The notes beneath the pieces were generated by a model. The model worked only from the letters and a program-made list of their open reading frames with translations. It searched no databases and had not been told where the DNA came from. A DNA stretch of 6,978 nucleotides, from assembly GCA_030626085.1 (NCBI GenBank), contig DAOUPQ010000101.1:1-6978 (forward strand), in the 5' to 3' direction. Below, one piece after another: positions 1 through 6,064 of this stretch (position 1 is its first letter; each line of letters begins with the position of its first letter). This DNA is from Flavobacteriia bacterium. GTDB lineage: Bacteria > Bacteroidota > Bacteroidia > Flavobacteriales > Flavobacteriaceae. The position numbers were made by a program, and so were the translations under genes.

Positions 1-1143
1 GGAGGCTTTAATAGTTATTTGAATATGAATCTTCGTGAAGAGCATGGTTATACTTATGGAGCGCGTTCTAGTGTAGGAGCTGATAAGTATGCATCTCGTT
101 TTAGAGCTGGAGCTTCTGTTAGAAATGAGGTAACAGATAGTGCTGTAGTACAAACATTAAAAGAAATTGACCGCATAAAAAAAGAACCAGTTGATGCTGC
201 TGCTTTAAAGAATGCTAAAGCTAAATATGTTGGAGATTTTGTGTTAGCATTAGAAAAACCACAAACAATAGCTCGCTATGCATTAAATATTAAAATAAAT
301 GATTTACCAGAGGACTTTTACACTACTTATTTAGAAAAAATAAATGCAGTTTCTAGTGGGGATGTAACACGTGTAGCAAATAAATATTTTAAATCAGAAA
401 ATGCTAGATTCGTTGTGGTAGGTAAAGGAAGTGATGTTTTAGAGAATCTTGAAAAAACCGGAATACCTATTAAATACTATGATACTTATGCGAAAGCTGT
501 AGAAAAGCCAAATTATGATATTGCAATTCCAAGCGATGTTGATGTAAATAAAGTATTAAATAATTATATAACCGCCATTGGTGGAAGAGCAAAATTAGAT
601 AAAGTGAATTCGGTATTTATGACTGCTGAAGCTGAATTACAACCGGGAATGGTATTAAATATGGAGATGAAAAAGACTACTAAAAATCAATTTATGCAGG
701 ATCTAAGCGCAATGGGTAATTCTATGAGTAAGCAAGTTCTTGATGGAAAATCCGGTTATGTAGTAGCTCAGGGTCAAAAGAAAGATATGACTGAAGATGA
801 AATTAAAAAAGTTCAGGCAGAATCTTCACCGTTTCCGGAAGTAAATTATTTAAATCAGGATGTAACACTTGAAAAAATAGAGAAAGTAGAAGGTGAAAAT
901 GCATATAAAATTAAAGTATCTGATGAGTTGTCGGTTTATTATAGCGTTGAAACTGGTTTAAAACTTAAAGAAGTAAGAAGTGTTGGAGCTGCAACCTCTT
1001 CAATATTTTATTCAGATTATAAAGAAGTTGCCGGAATTAAATTCCCGTTTAGAATGACGCAAACCATGGGGCCAAGAAAATTTGATTTCATTTTTAAAGA
1101 AATTAAAGTAAATGAGGATGTTTCTGACGCTGATTTTAAGTAA
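1..1143 (+). CDS. M16 family (insulinase-like) zinc peptidase, C-terminal part, 5' end outside window
   Basis: The frame is open from base 1, so the gene starts upstream. A TTG at 19 would be a false start because the conserved M16 motif begins before it (GGFNSYLNMNLREEHGYTYG, bases 1-60). That motif is typical of the second, non-catalytic M16 domain (PF05193 type), which helps close the substrate chamber; the HxxEH zinc site would lie upstream and is not seen. The M16 part runs to about base 480. From about base 540 a second domain begins with NNYITAIGGRAKLDKV and continues as a beta-rich stretch (YVVAQGQ, YYSVETGLKLKEV, IKFPFRMTQTM), resembling the LolA/lipoprotein-carrier-like tails common on Bacteroidota periplasmic proteins. 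A periplasmic or envelope location is inferred from the family; no signal peptide is visible. It ends in TAA, followed by a terminator, and faces folD convergently. M16 assignment is secure; substrate is unknown. Confidence 0.88.
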   Translation, partial: GGFNSYLNMNLREEHGYTYGARSSVGADKYASRFRAGASVRNEVTDSAVVQTLKEIDRIKKEPVDAAALKNAKAKYVGDFVLALEKPQTIARYALNIKINDLPEDFYTTYLEKINAVSSGDVTRVANKYFKSENARFVVVGKGSDVLENLEKTGIPIKYYDTYAKAVEKPNYDIAIPSDVDVNKVLNNYITAIGGRAKLDKVNSVFMTAEAELQPGMVLNMEMKKTTKNQFMQDLSAMGNSMSKQVLDGKSGYVVAQGQKKDMTEDEIKKVQAESSPFPEVNYLNQDVTLEKIEKVEGENAYKIKVSDELSVYYSVETGLKLKEVRSVGAATSSIFYSDYKEVAGIKFPFRMTQTMGPRKFDFIFKEIKVNEDVSDADFK

Positions 1144-1165
1144 TCGTTTCAACTTATTATTGCAT

Positions 1166-1196
1166 AAAAAAACCGAAGTAAAAATTCGGTTTTTTT
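1166..1196. terminator. Bidirectional intrinsic terminator after the M16 gene
   Basis: A perfect 12-bp inverted repeat (AAAAAAACCGAA at 1166-1177, TTCGGTTTTTTT at 1185-1196) encloses a 7-base loop. The CCGAA/TTCGG core supplies the GC stem and each strand ends in a run of seven T. It starts 23 bases after the M16 stop. Because it is symmetric it can also stop read-through from folD, which converges from the other side and has no better hairpin near its own end. Confidence 0.85.
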
Positions 1197-1273
1197 ACTT
1201 TAAAGTTTTTACATCAAAAATTCTTATTCCCAACCTATGGCGGGGACGTACATACATCCCAAATCATAAATCG

Positions 1274-1339
1274 TTGATCCCTGTTACGCCGGTTGGAGGC
1301 TTGTTCGATATTCTTTTTTGATTTCAGAACAAGGATCAA
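1274..1339. repeat. Imperfect inverted repeat in the M16-folD gap
   Basis: TTGATCCCTGTT (1274-1285) and AACAAGGATCAA (1328-1339) are complementary except at one position. A second nested pair, CTTGTTC (1300-1306) and GAACAAG (1327-1333), uses part of the same right arm, so two alternative foldings compete. The stretch at about 1230-1300 is visibly richer in GC than its surroundings. A 12-base perfect palindrome AAAATCGATTTT follows at 1342-1353. No convincing gene is present in 1197-1392. The role is unknown; it may be a remnant of a dispersed repeat or RNA structure at the 3' end of the folD transcript. Confidence 0.45.
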
Positions 1340-1392
1340 GGAAAATCGATTTTAGAAGTTAAAAAAGTAACATACTACCTAATTTCAATAGT

Positions 1393-2268
1393 TCAGTCTC
1401 TCCGCTCACATGCCAATAATGTATTCTTTAAAAGCATAGCGATAGTCATTGGGCCAACACCTCCGGGAACAGGAGTAATAAATGCAGCTTTAGGACTTAC
1501 GCTTTCAAAGTCAACATCACCTGCCAATCTATAGCCTCTTTTTTTGGTATTATCTTTAACTCTGGTAATTCCAACATCAATAATGGTAACACCTTCCTTT
1601 ACCATATCTCCGGTTAAGAATTCGGCTTTACCTAGAGCAGCGACAATAATATCAGCTTCTTTTGTAATTTCTTCTAATTTTTTTGTTCTGCTGTGCACCA
1701 AAGTTACAGTTGCATTGCCAACATCTCTTTTTTGACTCAATAATATACTCATTGGTCGGCCAACAATATGACTTCTGCCAATAATCACTACATTTTTGCC
1801 TGAGGTTTCAACCTTATATCGTTTTAATAATTCCATAATTCCATAAGGAGTTGCCGGTAAAAAAGTAGGCAGATCTAATGCCATTTTACCAACATTTACA
1901 GGATGAAAACCATCCACATCTTTTTCAGGGTCAACGGCCATCAAGACTTTTTGTTCGTCGATATGTTTGGGTAAAGGTAATTGGACAATAAAACCATCAA
2001 TATCTTTATCGTTATTAAGATCGGAGATCTCATTTAATAACTGTTCTTCTGTAGTATCTTCCGGTAAGTCGATCAAAGTAGAATTATACCCTACTTTTTC
2101 ACAGGCTTTTACTTTGCTGTTTACATAGGTCATACTCGCACCATCAGTTCCAACCAAAATAGCGGCTAAATGAGGTATTTTTTTCCCTTTATCTTTACGT
2201 TTTGTAACTTCAATAGCAATTTCATCTTTTAAATCATTGGAAGTTTTTTTCCCGTCTAATATTATCAT
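1393..2268 (-). CDS. folD: FolD: bifunctional methylene-THF dehydrogenase / methenyl-THF cyclohydrolase
   Basis: A cytosolic enzyme that interconverts 5,10-methylene-THF and 10-formyl-THF with NADP, supplying one-carbon units for purines and initiator formyl-Met-tRNA. The 291-residue protein has the normal family length and all hallmark blocks. The active-site set corresponding to E. coli Tyr50, Lys54, Gln98 and Asp121 is present as Tyr48, Lys52 (YVNSK), Gln96 (DGFIVQLPLP) and Asp119 (KDVDGFHP). The NADP-binding loop GRSHIVGRP is at 164-172, followed by DVGITR at 231-236 and the C-terminal signature TPVPGGVGPMT at 265-275. The ATG start fits the family N-terminus (IILDGK). It begins 24 bases after the four-helix gene on the same strand, so it is probably cotranscribed with it and ffh. 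The stop is TGA. Nothing is broken or unusual in the enzyme itself. Confidence 0.97.
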   Translation of the reverse strand: MIILDGKKTSNDLKDEIAIEVTKRKDKGKKIPHLAAILVGTDGASMTYVNSKVKACEKVGYNSTLIDLPEDTTEEQLLNEISDLNNDKDIDGFIVQLPLPKHIDEQKVLMAVDPEKDVDGFHPVNVGKMALDLPTFLPATPYGIMELLKRYKVETSGKNVVIIGRSHIVGRPMSILLSQKRDVGNATVTLVHSRTKKLEEITKEADIIVAALGKAEFLTGDMVKEGVTIIDVGITRVKDNTKKRGYRLAGDVDFESVSPKAAFITPVPGGVGPMTIAMLLKNTLLACERRD

Positions 2269-2277
2269 AATAAATAA

Positions 2278-2298
2278 GTTTACAGTTTTCAGTTATTT
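2278..2298. repeat. Short heptamer repeat between four-helix gene and folD
   Basis: The plus strand reads GTTTACA GTTTTCA GTTATTT, three heptamer units of which the first two are close copies (minus strand: AACTGAA, AACTGTA). It overlaps the stop codon of the four-helix gene (TAA at 2293-2295) and fills most of the 24-base gap before the folD ATG. It marks the 3' flank of the inserted small gene. Confidence 0.5.
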
Positions 2299-2658
2299 AA
2301 CTCCAAATTTCTTTGGATTTAATATCATATAATTGATTAATTTGCTAACCTCAATACTTTTATTGATTAATGTTTCTTTTTGTTTCACTGTGATGTATTT
2401 GCACGCTTCAGAAAAATCAAGCCATACCTGAGTTTCTGAATTTTCACTATCGGAATCGGATAGTTTATTAATGAAATGCTTTGGATAACTTCTTTTTCTA
2501 TAGGCTTCAGCAATATTAGCACAGGTTGATCGTGAAGCTCTTCTAATTTGATCTGTCAAGGAATATGTTTCTTCTTTTGGAAAAGATTTAGAGATTTCAA
2601 AAATTTCCATAGCTAACTCAAATCCTTTTTGATATGCTAATAAATTTTTAAAACCCAT
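2293..2658 (-). CDS. Four-helix-bundle protein (23S rRNA intervening-sequence / S23 family), copy A
   Basis: A 121-residue protein of the four-helix-bundle family (TIGR02436 / PF05635 type). Family members were first found in intervening sequences of bacterial 23S rRNA genes and are structural relatives of the Avd accessory proteins of diversity-generating retroelements; their cellular role is generally unknown. Diagnostic blocks are LLAYQKGFELAMEIFEI (6-22), FPKEE (26-30), YSLTDQIRRASRS (32-44), NIAEAYRKR (48-56), ETQVWLD (75-81) and a C-terminal helix to about 112. No signal peptide or membrane segment is seen, and the positive face (QIRR, YRKR) would suit nucleic-acid binding. The gene lies between ffh (65 bases upstream) and folD (24 bases downstream) in the same orientation, with short tandem repeats on both sides. 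Over 63 aligned residues it is 71% identical to the copy at 5687-6064 (45 of 63, counted by eye), with more divergent ends. Family is confident, function not. Confidence 0.9.
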   Translation of the reverse strand: MGFKNLLAYQKGFELAMEIFEISKSFPKEETYSLTDQIRRASRSTCANIAEAYRKRSYPKHFINKLSDSDSENSETQVWLDFSEACKYITVKQKETLINKSIEVSKLINYMILNPKKFGVK

Positions 2659-2700
2659 AAATAAACTCTATTAATAAGATGAATATATTGTTTTAGATTT

Positions 2701-2725
2701 GCTACTGCTACTGCTACTGCTTACT
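2701..2725. repeat. Hexamer tandem repeat (GCTACT)n between ffh and four-helix gene
   Basis: Three perfect GCTACT units (2701-2718) are followed by the partial copy GCTTACT that runs into the ffh stop codon (minus-strand TAG at 2724-2726). On the coding strand of ffh this reads as AGTAGC units directly after the stop. It flanks the 5' side of the small four-helix gene and could vary in copy number by slippage. Confidence 0.75.
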
Positions 2726-4052
2726 AACTCATTCCCTTCATCATTTGCATCATTTTCTTTTGACCGCCACCTTGCATCATCTTCATCATTTTGCTCATTT
2801 GCGTAAATTGTTTTAATAATTGATTTACTTCCTGAACTGTTGAACCCGAACCTTTTGCAATACGTTTTTTTCTGCTGGCATTGATTATTGCAGGTTTGGT
2901 CCGCTCAGTTGGGGTCATAGAATAGATCATAGATTCAATTCCTTTAAAAGCATCATCATCAATATCAATATCTTTCATCATTTTTCCGGCACCTGGAATC
3001 ATACCCACAAGATCTTTCATATTTCCCATTTTTTTGATCTGTTGGATTTGCTTTAAGAAATCATCAAAACCAAATTGATTCTTGGCAATTTTCTTTTGTA
3101 TTCTTCTGGCTTCTTCCTCATCATATTGTTCCTGAGCTCTTTCAACTAACGAAATAACATCACCCATTCCCAAAATACGGTCGGCCATACGATCGGGATG
3201 GAAAATATCAATAGCTTCCATTTTTTCTCCCGTACTAATAAATTTTATTGGTTTATTTACAACGGATTTAATGGAAAGTGCAGCACCACCTCGTGAATCA
3301 CCATCTAATTTGGTTAGAATAACACCTTCAAAATTTAAAATATCATTAAAAGCTTTTGCTGTATTTACGGCATCTTGCCCTGTCATAGAATCAACTACAA
3401 ACAGAGTTTCCTGAGGTTGAACAGCTTTGTGAATATTTGAGATCTCATTCATCATTTTGTCATCAACGGCTAAACGACCGGCGGTATCAATGATCACAAC
3501 ATTCTTTCCATTACTTTTAGCATATTTTAGTGCATTTTGTGCAATTTCAACAGGATCCTGATTGTTTTCTTCGGTGTAAACCTCTACACCAATCTGTTCA
3601 CCAACAATTTTTAACTGCTCAATTGCAGCCGGACGGTAAACATCACAAGCAACTAAAAGCGGTTGTTTTGTTTTTTTAGTTTTGAGGTAATTGGCCAATT
3701 TTCCTGAAAAGGTAGTTTTACCCGAACCTTGTAAACCCGACATTAATATAACAGTTGGTGTACCCGATAAATTTATACCTACGGTATCACCACCCATTAA
3801 TTTGGTAAGCTCGTCTTTAACTATTTTAACCATTAACTGCCCCGGATTCAGGGTAGTTAATACGTTTTGACCCATAGCTTCCTCTTTTACCCTATTGGTA
3901 AAATCTTTGGCTATTTTATAGTTAACATCAGCGTCTAAAAGTGCTCTTCTAACTTCTTTTAAAGTTTCTGCAATATTAATTTCAGTTATACTTCCATGTC
4001 CTTTTAATACATGAAGGGCTTTATCTAGTTTTTCACTTAAATTATTAAACAT
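2724..4052 (-). CDS. ffh: Ffh: signal recognition particle GTPase (SRP54 homologue)
   Basis: The protein subunit of bacterial SRP. It binds 4.5S RNA and signal sequences of nascent membrane and secreted proteins, and docks with FtsY at the inner membrane through paired GTPase domains. The 442-residue length is normal. The helical N domain covers about 1-90. The G domain has G1 GLQGSGKTT (106-114), the SRP-specific DVYRPAA (137-143), G3 DTAGR (189-193), G4 TKLDGD (247-252) and the closing GMGD (295-298). The methionine-rich M domain follows from about 300, with the finger-loop region near 345-360, the RNA-binding SRKKRIAKGSG (393-403) and a Met/Lys/Gln-rich tail. ATG start matches the family beginning (MFNNLSEKLDKA). 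It appears to be first in an ffh - four-helix - folD transcript and diverges from gmd across 432 bases. No defect is seen. Confidence 0.98.
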   Translation of the reverse strand: MFNNLSEKLDKALHVLKGHGSITEINIAETLKEVRRALLDADVNYKIAKDFTNRVKEEAMGQNVLTTLNPGQLMVKIVKDELTKLMGGDTVGINLSGTPTVILMSGLQGSGKTTFSGKLANYLKTKKTKQPLLVACDVYRPAAIEQLKIVGEQIGVEVYTEENNQDPVEIAQNALKYAKSNGKNVVIIDTAGRLAVDDKMMNEISNIHKAVQPQETLFVVDSMTGQDAVNTAKAFNDILNFEGVILTKLDGDSRGGAALSIKSVVNKPIKFISTGEKMEAIDIFHPDRMADRILGMGDVISLVERAQEQYDEEEARRIQKKIAKNQFGFDDFLKQIQQIKKMGNMKDLVGMIPGAGKMMKDIDIDDDAFKGIESMIYSMTPTERTKPAIINASRKKRIAKGSGSTVQEVNQLLKQFTQMSKMMKMMQGGGQKKMMQMMKGMS

Positions 4053-4079
4053 AATATCTCGCTTCGATTTTTAGAATTA

Positions 4080-4087
4080 CAAAGATA
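4080..4087 (-). promoter_or_regulatory. Candidate -7 element for ffh
   Basis: The minus strand reads TATCTTTG, an exact match to the Bacteroidota -7 consensus TAnnTTTG. It lies 27 bases before the ffh ATG, giving an expected leader of about 20 bases. No TTG-type -33 box is visible at 17-23 bases upstream; that space is occupied by the heptamer array at 4091-4139. The call rests on motif and position only. Confidence 0.45.
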
Positions 4088-4090
4088 ATA

Positions 4091-4139
4091 AAGTTTAAAG
4101 TTTAAAGTGAAAAGTAAAAAAGAAAAAGTTTAAAAGAAA
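4091..4139. repeat. Heptamer tandem array upstream of ffh
   Basis: Seven consecutive 7-base units read AAGTTTA, AAGTTTA, AAGTGAA, AAGTAAA, AAAGAAA, AAGTTTA, AAAGAAA. The first two are identical and the rest are degenerate. The array sits immediately upstream of the candidate ffh -7 element, where the -33 region should be. Changes in unit number could alter promoter spacing, but that is inference. Confidence 0.65.
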
Positions 4140-4160
4140 TTTGATCATTCAATTTGGAAT

Positions 4161-4258
4161 TGAAGGTGCTAGATAAGGTTACATCGCTTAATTCGTAATA
4201 AATTTTTGGTTAGTACTACGGGATTGCTTCGCCTTCGTCTCACAAACTCAAAGATATA
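4161..4258. repeat. REP-like dispersed repeat upstream of ffh/gmd
   Basis: Two parts resemble the arms of the repeat at 6180-6306. GGATTGCTTCGCC (4221-4233) plus CACAAACTCAAAGATATA (4241-4258) matches AGATTGCTTTACC plus CGCAAAACTAAAGATATA at 6180-6220. More loosely, GCTAGATAAGGTTACATCGC (4168-4187) resembles GCCTGATAAGGCGACGTGGC at 6282-6301. The arm order is reversed relative to the downstream copy. Its tail contains CAAAGATA (4249-4256), which is TATCTTTG on the minus strand and could be a second -7 element directed toward ffh. Confidence 0.5.
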
Positions 4259-4339
4259 AACTAAACTTGTGGAATATAGCTTTTCATTTTTCAAGTTCTC
4301 AAATTAATTAGGCCTTTGAACCAAAATCTTGTTAACATC

Positions 4340-4368
4340 TTGTTAAAGAATCCTCAATTTTACCTTAG
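4340..4368 (+). promoter_or_regulatory. Candidate gmd promoter
   Basis: TTG at 4340-4342 (read as T-T-G) is followed after 18 bases by TACCTTAG at 4361-4368. This fits the Bacteroidota TTG-N17-23-TAnnTTTG arrangement with one mismatch in the -7 box. The TTG lies in the second copy of the direct repeat ATCTTGTTAA, and initiation here would leave a leader of about 110 bases. Weak motif evidence only. Confidence 0.25.
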
Positions 4369-4484
4369 AATATTATTGTATTCTCCTTTGAAAATTTTAC
4401 ATTTACAGACTTAAAATTATTACTTTTATAAGAAATAAGTAAGATCAACCCAAAACTTCAAACCCAAAACATAAACATTAAACT

Positions 4485-5600
4485 ATGCAAAAAACAGCCC
4501 TAATAACAGGAGTAACCGGACAAGATGGTGCTTATTTGAGTGAGTTTCTTTTAAAGAAAGGATATAAAGTTCATGGATTAAAAAGGAGAGCTTCACTTTT
4601 TAATACAGATAGAATAGACCATTTGTATCAAGATCCGCATGTAGATAATCAGAATTTTATTTTGCATTATGGTGATATGACGGATAGTACCAATTTAATT
4701 AGGATCATTCAAGAAGTACAACCTGATGAAATTTATAATCTGGCAGCTATGAGTCATGTACATGTTTCATTTGAAATGCCGGAATATACAGCAAATGCGG
4801 ATGGTATAGGAACTTTGCGTTTACTCGAAGCAATTCGTATTTTAAATATGGAAAAGAAAGTCCGTATTTATCAGGCTTCAACATCAGAGTTGTATGGCAA
4901 GGTTCAGGAAGTTCCACAAACAGAAAAAACACCATTTTATCCTCGTAGTCCTTATGCGGTTGCAAAAATGTATGCCTATTGGATCACGGTTAATTATCGT
5001 GAAGCTTATGGAATGTATGCTTGTAACGGAATTTTATTTAACCATGAATCGCCCATTAGAGGGGAGACTTTTGTAACTCGAAAAATAACCAGAGCAGTTT
5101 CTAAAATTGCTTTAGGATTGCAAAACAAGTTTTATTTGGGAAATTTAGATGCCAAACGCGATTGGGGTCATGCCAAAGATTATGTACGTATGATGTGGAT
5201 GTTATTGCAACACGAAACTCCGCAAGATTGGGTAATTGCTACTGGTACAACAACTTCTGTTAGAGATTTTGTAAATATGGCTTTCGCCGAAATAGGGGTG
5301 GAGATTGAGTATAGAGGGACTGGCGTAAATGAAAAAGGTTATATAAAATCATCTACAAATGCTGATTATCCAATTGAAACAGGAAAAGAAGTATTGGCAG
5401 TTGATCCAAGATATTTTAGACCAACAGAAGTAGAGTTGTTAATCGGTGATGCATCCAAAGCAAAAAATGAGTTGGGATGGGTTCCTGAATATAATTTACA
5501 GGATCTGATAAAAGAAATGATGCAAAGTGATTTAAAATTAATGCATAAAGATCAGTATTTACATGACGGAGGTTATGATGTGTTGAATTACTATGAGTAG
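4485..5600 (+). CDS. gmd: Gmd: GDP-mannose 4,6-dehydratase
   Basis: Converts GDP-D-mannose to GDP-4-keto-6-deoxy-D-mannose with a bound NADP, the first committed step toward GDP-L-fucose and related deoxysugars for capsule, exopolysaccharide or LPS. It is a 371-residue extended SDR enzyme of normal length. The Rossmann motif GVTGQDG is at 9-15; Gly9, Gly12 and Gly15 form the GxxGxxG. RR at 34-35 fits the NADP-binding arginines. The catalytic group is S132-T133-S134-E135 with Tyr157 and Lys161 (YAVAK). NHESPIRGETFVTRK (186-200) and KRDWGHAKDYV (224-234) are Gmd signatures. The ATG at 4485 fits the family start (KTALITGVTGQDG). It is the first gene of a plus-strand group and is separated from fcl, its pathway partner, by 736 bases holding a small four-helix gene and repeats. 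No damage is seen. Confidence 0.98.
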   Translation: MQKTALITGVTGQDGAYLSEFLLKKGYKVHGLKRRASLFNTDRIDHLYQDPHVDNQNFILHYGDMTDSTNLIRIIQEVQPDEIYNLAAMSHVHVSFEMPEYTANADGIGTLRLLEAIRILNMEKKVRIYQASTSELYGKVQEVPQTEKTPFYPRSPYAVAKMYAYWITVNYREAYGMYACNGILFNHESPIRGETFVTRKITRAVSKIALGLQNKFYLGNLDAKRDWGHAKDYVRMMWMLLQHETPQDWVIATGTTTSVRDFVNMAFAEIGVEIEYRGTGVNEKGYIKSSTNADYPIETGKEVLAVDPRYFRPTEVELLIGDASKAKNELGWVPEYNLQDLIKEMMQSDLKLMHKDQYLHDGGYDVLNYYE

Positions 5601-5604
5601 TCTT

Positions 5605-5660
5605 AACGATTGAACGATGGAATGATAGAACTATAAAACGATGGAACGATAGAATTAAAT
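5605..5660 (+). repeat. Octamer tandem array, left flank of four-helix gene B
   Basis: Seven 8-base units start 5 bases after the gmd stop: AACGATTG, AACGATGG, AATGATAG, AACTATAA, AACGATGG, AACGATAG, AATTAAAT. The consensus is about AACGATGG and the last unit is the most degraded. Reverse-complement units occur at the other end of the gene (6064-6087). Confidence 0.8.
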
Positions 5661-5686
5661 ATTGATGAAATCATGAGATTAAAACT

Positions 5687-6064
5687 ATGAGTGATAAAAT
5701 AAGAAAACATTCTGATCTAAAAGTTTTTAAGATATCTTTTGAAGCTGGAATGCAGATATTTGAACTTACTAAGATTTTTCCAAAAGAGGAAAGATATTCA
5801 TTAACAGATCAAATTAGGAGGTCATCACGATCTGTATCAGGAAATATTGCTGAAGCATGGAGAAAACGTAAATATCCAAAATCATTTGTATCAAAATTAT
5901 CGGATTCTGAAGGCGAAGCTGCTGAAACACAGGTTTGGTTAGATTATGCTTTAAAATGTAAATATCTAGCAAAAGATGAATATGATTTTTTATATGATAA
6001 GTATGAATATATAATTGCAATGTTAATCAACATGAGCACAAAACCAGAACAATGGAAAATATAA
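5687..6064 (+). CDS. Four-helix-bundle protein (23S rRNA intervening-sequence / S23 family), copy B
   Basis: A 125-residue full-length member of the same family as the gene at 2293-2658. Blocks seen are LKVFKISFEAGMQIFELTK (11-29), FPKEE (31-35), YSLTDQIRRSSRS (37-49), NIAEAWRKR (53-61), KLSDS (70-74) and ETQVWLD (80-86), followed by CKYLAKDEYDFL and a last helix to about 116. No signal peptide, membrane segment or catalytic motif is seen. Two other upstream ATGs (5665, 5673) are out of frame, so 5687 is the supported start; there is no clear ribosome-binding site. The gene starts 86 bases after gmd and is enclosed by octamer repeats. Its N-terminus differs from copy A by a 5-residue extension and other changes while the central core is 71% identical, arguing for two distinct lineages rather than a recent duplication. 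Family is confident; function is unknown, with nucleic-acid binding only a possibility. Confidence 0.91.
   Translation: MSDKIRKHSDLKVFKISFEAGMQIFELTKIFPKEERYSLTDQIRRSSRSVSGNIAEAWRKRKYPKSFVSKLSDSEGEAAETQVWLDYALKCKYLAKDEYDFLYDKYEYIIAMLINMSTKPEQWKI

Larger units (their letters stand above)
4053..4484. other. Divergent intergenic region between ffh and gmd (432 bases)
   Basis: No coding region is supported here. It holds the ffh candidate promoter, the heptamer array, the REP-like repeat, an 11-nt-period direct repeat (ATCTTGTTAA at 4326-4335 and 4337-4346), and an AT-rich gmd leader. The last 45 bases before gmd are A/C-rich with no Shine-Dalgarno sequence, as is common in this phylum. Confidence 0.7.

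Noticed and set aside
19..21. TTG as the start of the M16 gene
   Set aside because: It falls within the conserved M16 motif that begins at base 1, so the gene clearly starts upstream of the window.
1112..1321. 69-residue open frame overlapping the M16 end and the gap
   Set aside because: It runs in another frame through the M16 3' end and the terminator hairpin, with low-complexity composition and no recognisable domain.
1544..1735. Open frame opposite folD
   Set aside because: Lies wholly inside a well-supported folD on the other strand; no family features.
4747..5076. Two open frames inside gmd (minus strand 4747-4965, plus strand 4894-5076)
   Set aside because: Both are contained in gmd, whose catalytic motifs are encoded across the same bases.
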